From the NCBI RefSeq assembly GCF_019880545.1, contig NZ_JAINVW010000001.1:1364001-1428000 (forward strand): 64,000 bases of DNA, in the 5' to 3' direction. The notes beneath the pieces were generated by a model. The model did not search any database and was not told the origin of the DNA. It was given only the letters and a program-made list of their open reading frames with translations. Shown here in pieces: positions 17,711-26,251 of this stretch; positions within the stretch are counted from its first letter, which is position 1, and each line of letters opens with the position of its first letter. Source of the stretch: Flagellimonas meishanensis. Lineage in GTDB: Bacteria; Bacteroidota; Bacteroidia; Flavobacteriales; Flavobacteriaceae. A program made the position numbers and the translations under genes.

Positions 17711-18085
17711 ATGATAGGAAAAGAAAAAGAAGAGAACAAAGCATTGCTGGAAAAATCAGTGGAATACCTCCAAGGAAGAGGTTTTGACAACATCAAAGTG
17801 GACCTTTCCGGGCACGAACGGCCAAAGACATTTAAGTCCAAGGCCAGGGACCTTGAAGTGGCGGCAGATATTTCGGCCACAAAAAATGGCAAAAAGTACT
17901 TTTTCGACATCAGTCTGAAAACGGAGAAGTCAAAATTGCTAAAATCCAAATGGTTGTTGCTGGATACCGTGGCGAGATTAAAGTCCAATGGATTCAAAAT
18001 CATTACCACCAAGGGTCATTTCAAGTTCACCGACGACCTTTTGAACGAGGTGAATCTATCCAATAAGGAACCCATAAGAATTTAA
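17711..18085 (+). CDS. Conserved Flavobacteriaceae protein, possible PD-(D/E)xK-like fold
   Basis: 124 residues, soluble, Lys-rich. The central part reads VAADISATKNGKKYFFDIS followed by LK, a strand-acid, strand-acid-x-x-Lys pattern that resembles the PD-(D/E)xK nuclease core, with D at about residue 55 and D/K at about 69-72. It is then followed by KSKWLLLDTVARLK. A nuclease role is inference only, since the second acid is spaced as DISLK. It sits downstream of gldC with a 52-base gap. Confidence 0.6.
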   Translation: MIGKEKEENKALLEKSVEYLQGRGFDNIKVDLSGHERPKTFKSKARDLEVAADISATKNGKKYFFDISLKTEKSKLLKSKWLLLDTVARLKSNGFKIITTKGHFKFTDDLLNEVNLSNKEPIRI

Positions 18086-18130
18086 CTTACATAGCTGCCA
18101 GCCAAAGTAGTCGATACAGGAAAGTCTTGG

Positions 18131-18745
18131 TCACGAATTGGCCTTGAAGAAATCTTGGTTAATATCATTTATATAGGATAAAAGCTCGTCCTTTCCCCAA
18201 TTTTTGGAAGAGGACGTCACAAAATAGGGCGGGACCTCTTCCCAGGAACCTTCCAAAAGTTGCTGTAGATAGTCGTTAACTTTTTTATCCAGTTCGGCTG
18301 GTTTTATTTTGTCCGCCTTGGTAAAAATGATGCTAAATGGAATTTGATTTTCCCCCAGCCACTCCATAAACTCCAGATCTATGGGTTGGGGTTCGTGCCG
18401 AACATCAATCAAGACAAAACCGCAGACGAGTTGCTTCCTTTTTTCAAAATATTCGGTGATATACTTTTGAAAGGTCCTCTTGTCCTTTTTGGAAACACGG
18501 GCGTAACCATATCCCGGTAAATCCACCAAAAACCAGTTCCCATTAATTTTGAAATGATTTATGAGCTGTGTTTTGCCAGGTCTGCCGGAGGTTTTGGCCA
18601 GACTCTTGCGACCGGTCAGCATATTTATCAAGGATGACTTGCCCACATTGGAACGTCCAATAAAGGCATATTCGGGCAGTGGCTCGTTGGGACATTTGGC
18701 CACATTGGAATTGCTCATTACAAATTCCGCCGAAGTTATTTTCAT
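18131..18745 (-). CDS. engB: Ribosome biogenesis GTPase EngB (YihA/YsxC)
   Basis: GTPase needed for late 50S assembly. The 204-residue protein has the P-loop [11 protein letters not shown]3 DLPGYGYA, and G4 TKAD. Start ATG 18745 is chosen because it lies two bases after the upstream hydrolase stop and gives the usual family N terminus MKITSAEF; the longer frame to 18829 would overlap the hydrolase. Co-transcribed with the hydrolase upstream. Confidence 0.94.
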   Translation of the reverse strand: MKITSAEFVMSNSNVAKCPNEPLPEYAFIGRSNVGKSSLINMLTGRKSLAKTSGRPGKTQLINHFKINGNWFLVDLPGYGYARVSKKDKRTFQKYITEYFEKRKQLVCGFVLIDVRHEPQPIDLEFMEWLGENQIPFSIIFTKADKIKPAELDKKVNDYLQQLLEGSWEEVPPYFVTSSSKNWGKDELLSYINDINQDFFKANS

Positions 18746-18747
18746 GA

Positions 18748-19512
18748 TTAGAAATTGCGTTTGGCGAGCCAGGCTTCCAAGATCGCATTGAACTCCTCGG
18801 GATGTTCCATCATCGGTGCGTGTCCACATTTTGGTATCCAGAACAGGTCCGAATCAGGTAAAAGCTCATGGAACTCCTTGGCAACGTTCGGAGGAGTCAC
18901 CGTATCGTTTTCACCCCAAATAATACAGGTAGGCGTGTGCATGTGGGGCAAATCCTTGGACATGTTATGGCGTATGGCACTCTTGGCGATGGCCAAGGTC
19001 TTGACCAGCTTCATTCGGTCGTTCACCGTGGCAAAGACTTCATCCACAATTTCCTTTGTGGCCACCTCAGGATCATAGAAAACATCCTGTGCTTTCTTCT
19101 TTATGAATTCGTAATCCCCTCGTTTGGGATAACCGTCGCCCATGGCACTTTCATAAAGGCCGGAACTCCCGGTTATCACCAAGGCCTTTACCATTTTGGG
19201 AAACATTTTGGTGTGCAGGAGCCCAATATGGCCGCCAAGCGAATTTCCCAAAAGGATAACATCCTTCAACCCCTTGAACTCTATGAAATCCTCAAGAAAT
19301 TTGGCAAAGTTCTTTACCGTTGTCTTGAGCATGGGCATATCGTAGATGGGAAGTTCAGGAATCAGCACTTTGTACCCTTTGGAGGGAAAATAGTCGGTCA
19401 CTCCCTGAAAGTTGCTCAACCCTCCCATAAGACCATGTAGAATGATCATGGGCGTTCCCTCTCCTATCTCAATATATCGGTATTTACCTTCCTCAATAAT
19501 GTGATCTTCCAT
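18748..19512 (-). CDS. Alpha/beta hydrolase
   Basis: 254 residues, one complete alpha/beta hydrolase fold. The oxyanion segment is HGLMGG, the nucleophile elbow is GNSLGG, an acid is in [10 protein letters not shown] and the catalytic His is in [10 protein letters not shown]. Cytoplasmic, no signal peptide. The substrate cannot be told. ATG 19512 is preferred over the TTG one codon upstream. The gene is divergent from mraZ and shares the upstream region that holds the dcw control sites. In Flavobacteriaceae this gene commonly precedes engB. Confidence 0.87.
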   Translation of the reverse strand: MEDHIIEEGKYRYIEIGEGTPMIILHGLMGGLSNFQGVTDYFPSKGYKVLIPELPIYDMPMLKTTVKNFAKFLEDFIEFKGLKDVILLGNSLGGHIGLLHTKMFPKMVKALVITGSSGLYESAMGDGYPKRGDYEFIKKKAQDVFYDPEVATKEIVDEVFATVNDRMKLVKTLAIAKSAIRHNMSKDLPHMHTPTCIIWGENDTVTPPNVAKEFHELLPDSDLFWIPKCGHAPMMEHPEEFNAILEAWLAKRNF

Positions 19513-19537
19513 CAATTGTTAGTTGGTCCTAAGAGCG

Positions 19538-19545
19538 CAAATATA
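19538..19545 (-). promoter_or_regulatory. Promoter -7 element of the hydrolase-engB operon
   Basis: On the - strand this reads TATATTTG, a perfect TAnnTTTG match, 25 bases upstream of the ATG at 19512. Confidence 0.6.
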
Positions 19546-19681
19546 GGCATTTCAGATAACAAAGATTTCACGGATATGCCTTGATAAAACCAAACTTTTT
19601 GCAAATGCTAGGGCCAGTGCTACACTTGGACTTGGGAGCGTCGGAATCTGTTTTGTCGTAAAATTCTTGTTTTTCATCCAA

Positions 19682-19732
19682 AAAGTGGTAAAATTATTAA
19701 CAAAAGTGGATTTTAGTGGAGAAATGTGGAAA
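19682..19732 (+). promoter_or_regulatory. Putative MraZ operator: four GTGG boxes
   Basis: GTGG occurs at 19685, 19706, 19716 and 19726. The last three are exactly 10 bases apart, in the same orientation, each followed by A and usually preceded by an A/T-rich AAA or TTA, and the first is 21 bases (two helical turns) further out. MraZ is known to bind tandem TGGG repeats at 10-base steps in E. coli, and AAAGTG repeats in Mycoplasma. The boxes overlap the expected -33 region of the mraZ promoter. Binding here is inferred. Confidence 0.6.
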
Positions 19733-19741
19733 TAAAATCTA

Positions 19742-19749
19742 TATATTTG
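19742..19749 (+). promoter_or_regulatory. Promoter -7 element of the dcw operon
   Basis: TATATTTG, a perfect TAnnTTTG, 29 bases before the GTG start of mraZ. It lies just downstream of the GTGG boxes. Confidence 0.65.
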
Positions 19750-19777
19750 AGTTGTATAAGTAACCAATTGATTTCTA

Positions 19778-20233
19778 GTGACCCATATAATCGGACAACA
19801 TGATTGTAAGGCTGATGCAAAAGGGAGGGTGCTCTTGCCCATTTCCCTAAAGAACCAGCTGTTGCCCGTTTTGAAGGATGGGTTCATAATCAAACGCTCT
19901 GTTTTTCAGCAATGCCTGGAGCTCTATCCAAAACACGAGTTTGATATACTCATGCAAAAGGTCCTCAAGAAAAGCCGGATCAACAGAAAGTATGACGCCT
20001 TCGTAAGGAATTTTGTGGCGGGCATGAAAGAGGTGGCCATCGACAGCGATTCCGGAAGGCTGCAGATACCCAAGAATTTGGCGGACTATGCTGGAATTGA
20101 AAAAGAGGTGGTGCTCAATGCGGTTTTTGACAAAATAGAAATCTGGAACAAGGACAAGTATGAAAAAGTACTTTCCGAAGGTGAAAAGGATTATGCGGAC
20201 CTAGCGGAGGAGATTTTTGCCGACGATGAATAG
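19778..20233 (+). CDS. mraZ: Transcriptional regulator MraZ
   Basis: First gene of the dcw operon; a ring-shaped AbrB-like DNA-binding protein that represses its own operon in other bacteria. The 151-residue protein has two SpoVT/AbrB-like modules: CKADAKGRVLLP at residues 10-21 and DSDSGRLQIPKNL at about 88-100. The start is GTG 19778, following the promoter by 29 bases. The rsmH ATG at 20226 overlaps its end by eight bases. Confidence 0.93.
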   Translation: MTHIIGQHDCKADAKGRVLLPISLKNQLLPVLKDGFIIKRSVFQQCLELYPKHEFDILMQKVLKKSRINRKYDAFVRNFVAGMKEVAIDSDSGRLQIPKNLADYAGIEKEVVLNAVFDKIEIWNKDKYEKVLSEGEKDYADLAEEIFADDE

Positions 20234-21128
20234 GCCCTATCACGAGCCGGTGCTGTTGCAGGAGTCCGTGGATGGGTTGGCCATAAAAAAAAGTGGAGTC
20301 TATGTGGATGTCACCTTTGGTGGCGGGGGACACTCCAAGGAAATATTGAAAAGGCTGGGAGGCAGCGGGAAATTGTTTGCTTTTGACCAAGATGAAGATG
20401 CTTGGGCAAATACCATTGATGACCCAAGATTTCAATTGATAAACCAGAATTTTCGATATCTCAAACAGTATTTGAAGTTCTATGGCATTCGGAAAGTTGA
20501 TGGAATCCTGGCCGATTTTGGTGTTTCGTCCCATCAGTTTGACAAGGCTGAGCGGGGCTTTTCCATACGGTTTGATGCAGATTTGGACATGCGGATGAAC
20601 CAAACCAATACCCTTACGGCCTATGATGTGGTCAATTCCTATGCTGAGCAAGACTTGGCAAGAGTCCTGTTCGATTACGGTGAACTGCGCAATGCACGCG
20701 CCATGGCAGGAACCATCGAAAAGGCCAGAAAGGAAACGCCCATAAAAACCACCGAACACTTGAAGCAGGTTTTGCATCGCTTTTTGCCAAAGATGAAGGA
20801 GAACAAAATATTGGCACAGGTGTACCAAGCAATTAGAATTGAGGTGAACCAAGAAATAGAAGCGCTTAAGGAGTTCATGGCACAGGTTCCGGAATTATTG
20901 GAAAAAGGGGGCAGATTGAGCGTGATCAGTTACCACTCCCTGGAGGATCGCTTGGTAAAGCGCTTTATCAGGGCGGGCAACTTTGAAGGTGACCCTGAAA
21001 AGGACTTTTATGGCAATGCGGTGGTGCCGCTCAAAAAGGTGGGGGGACTTATTGTCCCGTCAAAAGAAGAAATAGCCCTGAACAATAGGGCAAGAAGTGC
21101 AAAACTCCGCATTGCGGAACGCATATAG
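20226..21128 (+). CDS. rsmH: 16S rRNA (cytosine1402-N4)-methyltransferase RsmH
   Basis: SAM-dependent methyltransferase (formerly MraW) that modifies C1402 in the ribosomal P site. The 300-residue protein has HEPVLL at the start, the SAM motif VDVTFGGGGHS, ADFGVSSHQFD, and the C-terminal ISYHSLEDRLVK. I choose ATG 20226, which overlaps mraZ by eight bases, over the TTG at 20217. Translational coupling with mraZ is likely. Confidence 0.95.
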   Translation: MNRPYHEPVLLQESVDGLAIKKSGVYVDVTFGGGGHSKEILKRLGGSGKLFAFDQDEDAWANTIDDPRFQLINQNFRYLKQYLKFYGIRKVDGILADFGVSSHQFDKAERGFSIRFDADLDMRMNQTNTLTAYDVVNSYAEQDLARVLFDYGELRNARAMAGTIEKARKETPIKTTEHLKQVLHRFLPKMKENKILAQVYQAIRIEVNQEIEALKEFMAQVPELLEKGGRLSVISYHSLEDRLVKRFIRAGNFEGDPEKDFYGNAVVPLKKVGGLIVPSKEEIALNNRARSAKLRIAERI

Positions 21129-21138
21129 GGAACAAAAA

Positions 21139-21456
21139 ATGAGAAAAGGACTTTTAGACATATTAAAGGGAAAGTTTTTGGTGAGTGGAGATGCTCCCAA
21201 GAACTGGATGTTTTTGCTGTTTGCCTCCTTTTTGGCCGCACTAATGATTTCGAGCAGCCATCGCACGGACAAAAAGGTGCTGGAAATTGCCAAGTTGAAT
21301 GAAGAAGTTCGAAAACTGAGGAGTGAATTTGTGGAGGGCAGGTCCACCGTGCAGCAATTGAAACTGGAATCCACATTAAGAAAAGCAGTGGCCGACCGGG
21401 GCATTGCACCTTCCGAAAATCCACCAAAAAAGATCAAGGTAAAAACCGAAAAATAA
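21139..21456 (+). CDS. ftsL: FtsL-like divisome protein
   Basis: 105-residue bitopic membrane protein: a short cytoplasmic N terminus, a transmembrane helix at about residues 24-42 (WMFLLFASFLAALMI), then a coiled-coil at about 50-85 with heptads LEIAKLNEEVRKL. This matches FtsL by topology, size and position between rsmH and ftsI; sequence similarity alone would be weak. The start is ATG 21139, 10 bases after rsmH. The stop overlaps the ftsI ATG by one base. Confidence 0.85.
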   Translation: MRKGLLDILKGKFLVSGDAPKNWMFLLFASFLAALMISSSHRTDKKVLEIAKLNEEVRKLRSEFVEGRSTVQQLKLESTLRKAVADRGIAPSENPPKKIKVKTEK

Positions 21457-23465
21457 TGGCGATTACGGAAAAAAATATCATGAACAGGCTTTACCTCGTC
21501 GCAGGGGGTCTTTTTGTTTTTTCCATTGCGGTTGTCGTCAAGTTGGTGGACATTCAAATGATCAAGGGCGAGGATTATCGTGAATTGGCATTGAACCAAA
21601 CCGAAAAAATGTTCACCATAGAGCCCAACCGCGGTAACCTATACTCGCACGATGGCAGCCTTTTGGCAGCCTCCGTTCCAAAATATGAGATTCGGTTTGA
21701 TGCGGTCACGGTTTCGGAAGAAAACTTTCAAAACAACGTAGCGGCACTTTCTGATTCCTTGGCACATCTTTTTGATAGGCCTTCGTCCTATTATAGACAA
21801 CTCTTCAGAAAGGCAAGGGCCAATAATAACCGATATGCCTTGGTCGCCCGTAACGTGGATTACCTGGATTACGTGCGGATAAAACAATTTCCCCTGTTTG
21901 GGTTGGGCCCATATAAGGGTGGTTTTATCGAGACCCACCGGGTTGTTCGGGAGTATCCCTTGGGCAAAATGGCTGCAAGGAGCATTGGTTATGAGCGTGT
22001 TGATGAGAACGGATACTATACCCGCGTGGGATTGGATGGTGCTTTTGGAGAGGCCTATTTGAGAGGAAAGGAAGGAAAGCGACTGAAACAAAAAATAGCC
22101 AAGGGGCAATGGAAGCCCGTTGGTTTGGACAATATTGTAGAACCGAGGGACGGATTGGATGTCGTATCCACCATCGACATAAATATCCAGGATATAGCCC
22201 ATCACGAACTATTGGCCCAACTTGAAAAATATAAGGCGGATCATGGCTGTGTGGTGGTCATGGAGACCAAAACGGGAGAGGTAAAGGCCATTTCCAATCT
22301 TGGCAGGACTTCCAATGGAAAGTATTACGAGAAGTTGAACTATGCGGTTGGCGAGTCCCATGAACCGGGCTCCACATTTAAATTGATGTCACTGGTGGCT
22401 GCGCTCGAGGACAAAGTGGTGGACACCAGCACGGTGATTGACACGGAAAAGGGACGGTACCGCATCTATGATGGGGTCGTCAAGGATTCAAAATGGGGCG
22501 GTTATGGAAAAATATCCGTTTCCGAGGCCTTTGCCGTTTCCTCCAATACGGCCTTTGCCAAGATGATCCATGAGAATTACAAAGAACAACCCGAAAAATT
22601 TGTCAACCGCTTAATGAATATGGGCCTCCATAAAAAACTCGATTTACCCATTATTGGTGAGGGAAGTCCGGTTATTCGCTACCCGGGTGACAAGGGCTGG
22701 TCCGGAATTTCCCTGGGATGGATGTCCCACGGGTACGAAGTGTCCTTGACTCCAATTCAAACTTTGGCATTCTATAATGCCATTGCCAATGACGGGGTAA
22801 TGGTAAAACCAAGACTGATTCGGGAAGTACGGGAGGGAAACAAGGTGGTCAAACGATTTGAGAAGCGAGTGCTGAATCCATCCATCTGCTCCGGGGAAAC
22901 GGTAAAAAAAGTACGCCAGTTGATGAAAGATGTAGTGGAAAAGAAAAATGGTACCGGGCATGGCCTTTATTCCAAAAACTTTTCCATGGCAGGCAAAACG
23001 GGAACCTGTCAAAAAAACTATGTGGAGAAAAACCCGGACAAACTGGCCTATATCTCATCATTCGTGGGATATTTTCCAGCAGATAATCCGAAATATTCAT
23101 GCATTGTAATAATCCATGAGCCCGACAAGAGCGTCGGGTATTATGGAGCGGATGTCTCCGGACCCGTTTTCAAGTCCATGGCACAAAAGATCCATGCCAT
23201 TTCTCCCATGGTCGATGAGGTCCAGCAACAGGACTATGACGAGCAAACGCTAGAGGCCGAATATCAAAAGTACTATGCCCAAGTCCAAAAAAAATACAGC
23301 ACGGTTCCCAATGTAACCGGAATGAGTGGGATGGATGCGGTGTCCTTGCTGGAAAATCTAGGCCTAAAAGTGGAAGTGCAGGGTAACGGGAAAGTAAAAA
23401 AACAATCCATCCAGCATGGAACCGACATTAAACAAGTGGATAAAATAATATTGGAGCTTTCATGA
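21456..23465 (+). CDS. ftsI: Division-specific transpeptidase FtsI (PBP3) with one C-terminal PASTA domain
   Basis: Septal peptidoglycan transpeptidase. The 669-residue protein has an N-terminal transmembrane helix (about 12-32), a PBP dimerisation domain, and a transpeptidase domain with the STFK active site (S306), SSN (S362-N364) and KTG (from K514). A single PASTA repeat of about 60 residues ends the protein (VPNVTGMSGMDAVSLL). PASTA on FtsI is usual in Bacteroidota but absent in E. coli. It overlaps ftsL by one base and murE by four bases (ATGA). Confidence 0.96.
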   Translation: MAITEKNIMNRLYLVAGGLFVFSIAVVVKLVDIQMIKGEDYRELALNQTEKMFTIEPNRGNLYSHDGSLLAASVPKYEIRFDAVTVSEENFQNNVAALSDSLAHLFDRPSSYYRQLFRKARANNNRYALVARNVDYLDYVRIKQFPLFGLGPYKGGFIETHRVVREYPLGKMAARSIGYERVDENGYYTRVGLDGAFGEAYLRGKEGKRLKQKIAKGQWKPVGLDNIVEPRDGLDVVSTIDINIQDIAHHELLAQLEKYKADHGCVVVMETKTGEVKAISNLGRTSNGKYYEKLNYAVGESHEPGSTFKLMSLVAALEDKVVDTSTVIDTEKGRYRIYDGVVKDSKWGGYGKISVSEAFAVSSNTAFAKMIHENYKEQPEKFVNRLMNMGLHKKLDLPIIGEGSPVIRYPGDKGWSGISLGWMSHGYEVSLTPIQTLAFYNAIANDGVMVKPRLIREVREGNKVVKRFEKRVLNPSICSGETVKKVRQLMKDVVEKKNGTGHGLYSKNFSMAGKTGTCQKNYVEKNPDKLAYISSFVGYFPADNPKYSCIVIIHEPDKSVGYYGADVSGPVFKSMAQKIHAISPMVDEVQQQDYDEQTLEAEYQKYYAQVQKKYSTVPNVTGMSGMDAVSLLENLGLKVEVQGNGKVKKQSIQHGTDIKQVDKIILELS

Positions 23466-24925
23466 AGCTATTGAAGGACATATTATATGGTGTAAGTCTT
23501 ACCGCGGTGAGTGGAAACACCAATATCTTGGTCAATCAGGTTCACTTTGATTCCAGAAAAGTGGAGATGGATGACGTGTTTGTGGCCATAAGGGGGACCA
23601 TTACCGATGGACATAAATACATCCAAAAGGCCATTGAATTGGGGGCCAATGCCATTGTGTGCGAAGAGTTTCCAGAACTTATGGTGAATGGCGTTACCTA
23701 TGCAAAGGTGGGCGATAGCAATAACGCACTTGCTATAATTGCCGCAAACTATTTCGATAACCCATCCAAAAACCTGAAGCTGGTCGGGATTACGGGAACC
23801 AATGGAAAGACCACGGTGAGCACCTTATTGTACCAACTTTTTAAAAAGGCAGGGTTCAAGGTGGGTCTCATTTCTACCATAAAAGTGATGGTTGATGAAA
23901 AGGAGCACGAGGCCACCCATACCACACCCGATGTTATTACCATCAATGAGCACCTTTCCAAAATGAACGAAGCCGGCGTGGAGTATTGTTTCATGGAAGT
24001 GAGTTCTCATGGAATCCATCAAAAAAGAACCAAGGGCCTGCATTTCACTGGGGCCATATTCACCAACCTTTCCCATGACCATCTAGATTACCACAAAACC
24101 TTTGCGGCCTATCGGGATACCAAAAAAGTATTGTTCGATGAGTTGCCAAAGACAGCATTCGCCCTGGTGAATATAGACGATAAGAATGGCCTGGTAATGC
24201 TACAGAACACCAAGGCCAAAAAACTTACGTATGCCTTAAAAACCTATGCCGATTACCGGGGACAGATACTGGAAAAGCAGTTTACTGGACAACTGCTCAA
24301 GATCGATGAAAATGAACTCTGGACCCGACTGATCGGGGACTTTAACGCTTACAACATATTGGCCATTTATGCAACCGCTGACATCTTGGGGTTGGAAAAA
24401 ATGGAGATTCTACGATTGGTCAGTGAACTTGAAACCGTTGATGGAAGGTTTCAATATTTCATATCCAAGGAAAAAATAAAGGCAATTGTTGATTATGCCC
24501 ATACACCGGATGCACTCAAAAATGTGTTGATGACCATCAATGCATTGAGGACTGGAAATGAAAACGTCATCACCGTAGTGGGGTGTGGTGGTGATCGTGA
24601 CAAGTCAAAGCGTCCGGTTATGGGTCATATCGCCTCGGAAATGAGCAATCAGGCCATTTTTACCTCGGACAACCCACGAACTGAATCCCCTGCGGCGATA
24701 ATCCAAGAGATGGAAGCCGGGGTGGAGCCCCAAAATACCAACAAGGTGTTGTCCATAGAAAACAGAAAACAGGCAATTAAAACCGCGTGTAAGCTTGCCG
24801 CGGCCAACGATATTATCCTTGTGGCGGGAAAAGGTCATGAAACGTATCAGGAAACCAACGGGGTCCGAGTGGATTTTGATGATTTAAAGGAGGTGAAAGA
24901 AGCATTGTCCAGTTTGGGCAAATAA
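23462..24925 (+). CDS. murE: UDP-MurNAc-tripeptide synthetase MurE, meso-diaminopimelate type
   Basis: Adds meso-diaminopimelate to UDP-MurNAc-L-Ala-D-Glu. The 487-residue protein has the ATP loop GTNGKTTV, the mur ligase His/Glu blocks, and DNPR in TSDNPRTESP, the motif that selects meso-diaminopimelate over lysine. This predicts Gram-negative type peptidoglycan. It starts inside the ftsI stop. murF, which in many bacteria follows here, is absent. Confidence 0.96.
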   Translation: MKLLKDILYGVSLTAVSGNTNILVNQVHFDSRKVEMDDVFVAIRGTITDGHKYIQKAIELGANAIVCEEFPELMVNGVTYAKVGDSNNALAIIAANYFDNPSKNLKLVGITGTNGKTTVSTLLYQLFKKAGFKVGLISTIKVMVDEKEHEATHTTPDVITINEHLSKMNEAGVEYCFMEVSSHGIHQKRTKGLHFTGAIFTNLSHDHLDYHKTFAAYRDTKKVLFDELPKTAFALVNIDDKNGLVMLQNTKAKKLTYALKTYADYRGQILEKQFTGQLLKIDENELWTRLIGDFNAYNILAIYATADILGLEKMEILRLVSELETVDGRFQYFISKEKIKAIVDYAHTPDALKNVLMTINALRTGNENVITVVGCGGDRDKSKRPVMGHIASEMSNQAIFTSDNPRTESPAAIIQEMEAGVEPQNTNKVLSIENRKQAIKTACKLAAANDIILVAGKGHETYQETNGVRVDFDDLKEVKEALSSLGK

Positions 24926-24941
24926 AATTGTAACGAATAAG

Positions 24942-25024
24942 AATGGAAGAACCAAGAAACAGGAGCCAAGAACCAAGATCATACAATATATGGTCCTATG
25001 TCCTGAATTCTAAGTCTTAAGTCA
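24942..25024. repeat. Degenerate purine/pyrimidine repeat between murE and mraY
   Basis: The gap holds repeated AAGAACCAAGA-like units (24947-24979: three copies of a CCAAGAA-type core) followed by a half with TCCTATGTCCT and TAAGTCTTAAGTC. The two halves are roughly complementary in composition, like an imperfect long inverted repeat. It is the only large gap (105 bases) in the operon. I recall similar low-complexity intergenic strings in Flavobacteriaceae but cannot check here. Confidence 0.45.
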
Positions 25025-25030
25025 AAAAAC

Positions 25031-26251
25031 ATGCTATACTACTTATTCGAATATTTGGAAAAACAATACCAACTGCCAGGAGCGGGACTTTTCCAGTTCC
25101 TGACCTTCAGGGCGGCAATGTCCGTTTTGTTGTCCTTGCTGATAGCCATGGTGTACGGTAAACGCATCATCCTGTTTTTGCAGAAAAAGCAGATCGGAGA
25201 GAGCATACGCGATTTAGGATTACAGGGACAACAGCAGAAGGCGGGCACCCCCACCATGGGTGGAATCATCATCATCATATCCACGCTGCTGCCGGTGCTC
25301 TTGTTTGCGGATCTAGAGAATGTGTATGTCATCCTATTGATTATCACCCTGATATGGATGGGCATCATAGGCTTTATTGACGACTATATCAAAATCTTTA
25401 AAAAGGACAAGCAGGGCCTCAAGGGCAGGTTCAAGGTAATCGGTCAGGTTGTCCTGGGATTGATCGTGGGGACCACCCTTTATTTTCACCCCCAGGTCAC
25501 CATCAAGGAGAAGGACACTACCCGGATTACTGAAAACTTCAGGGTCGAAAAAGTTTATGGAGAGGAAATGAAGGCGGTCAGAACCAATGTTCCCTTTTTC
25601 AAGAACAATGAGCTTGATTACGCCGAATGGATTTCCTGGGCCGGGGAAGGAATGGAAGAGTATGCCTGGTTGATTTTCATTCCCGTGGTCATTTTTATTA
25701 TTACGGCAGTATCCAACGGGGCCAACCTTACCGATGGTATAGATGGCTTGGCGGCGGGTTCCTCCGCTATCATTGTACTCACGCTTGGGATTTTTGCCTG
25801 GGTATCCGGCAACATCCAGTTTTCGGATTACCTCGACATATTTTATTTGCCCCGAGTGGGAGAGTTGGTCGTGTTCATAGCTGCATTTGTGGGTGCCCTT
25901 GTCGGGTTTTTATGGTACAACACCTATCCAGCCCAGGTATTTATGGGAGATACGGGCAGTTTGACCATTGGCGGTGTGATCGCTGTGATCGCCATAATTG
26001 TTAGAAAGGAATTGTTGATTCCCATTTTGTGCGGGATATTTTTCGCAGAGTCCCTATCCGTCATGCTGCAGGTTGGCTATTTCAAGCATACCAAAAAGAA
26101 GTATGGAGAGGGGAGAAGAATATTCCTTATGGCCCCATTGCACCATCACTATCAGAAGAAACTATATCACGAAAGCAAAATAGTGACCCGTTTTTGGATC
26201 ATTGGAATATTGCTGGCAATCATAAGTATTGTCACACTTAAAATTCGATAG
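25031..26251 (+). CDS. mraY: Phospho-N-acetylmuramoyl-pentapeptide transferase MraY
   Basis: Makes lipid I by transferring phospho-MurNAc-pentapeptide to undecaprenyl phosphate in the inner membrane. The 406-residue protein has about ten transmembrane helices; key blocks are GTPTMGG, the aspartate cluster [18 protein letters not shown], and [10 protein letters not shown] soluble insert of about 60 residues at 160-215 ([12 protein letters not shown]) is typical of Bacteroidota MraY. Confidence 0.96.
   Translation: MLYYLFEYLEKQYQLPGAGLFQFLTFRAAMSVLLSLLIAMVYGKRIILFLQKKQIGESIRDLGLQGQQQKAGTPTMGGIIIIISTLLPVLLFADLENVYVILLIITLIWMGIIGFIDDYIKIFKKDKQGLKGRFKVIGQVVLGLIVGTTLYFHPQVTIKEKDTTRITENFRVEKVYGEEMKAVRTNVPFFKNNELDYAEWISWAGEGMEEYAWLIFIPVVIFIITAVSNGANLTDGIDGLAAGSSAIIVLTLGIFAWVSGNIQFSDYLDIFYLPRVGELVVFIAAFVGALVGFLWYNTYPAQVFMGDTGSLTIGGVIAVIAIIVRKELLIPILCGIFFAESLSVMLQVGYFKHTKKKYGEGRRIFLMAPLHHHYQKKLYHESKIVTRFWIIGILLAIISIVTLKIR

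Noticed and set aside
18746..18829. N-terminal extension of engB
   Set aside because: It overlaps the hydrolase reading frame and is not part of the EngB family; ATG 18745 follows the hydrolase stop.
20115..20852. Long - strand frame opposite rsmH (also 32139-32942 and 32914-33714 opposite ftsA/ftsZ)
   Set aside because: Antisense shadows of strongly supported genes; no recognisable domains or start context.
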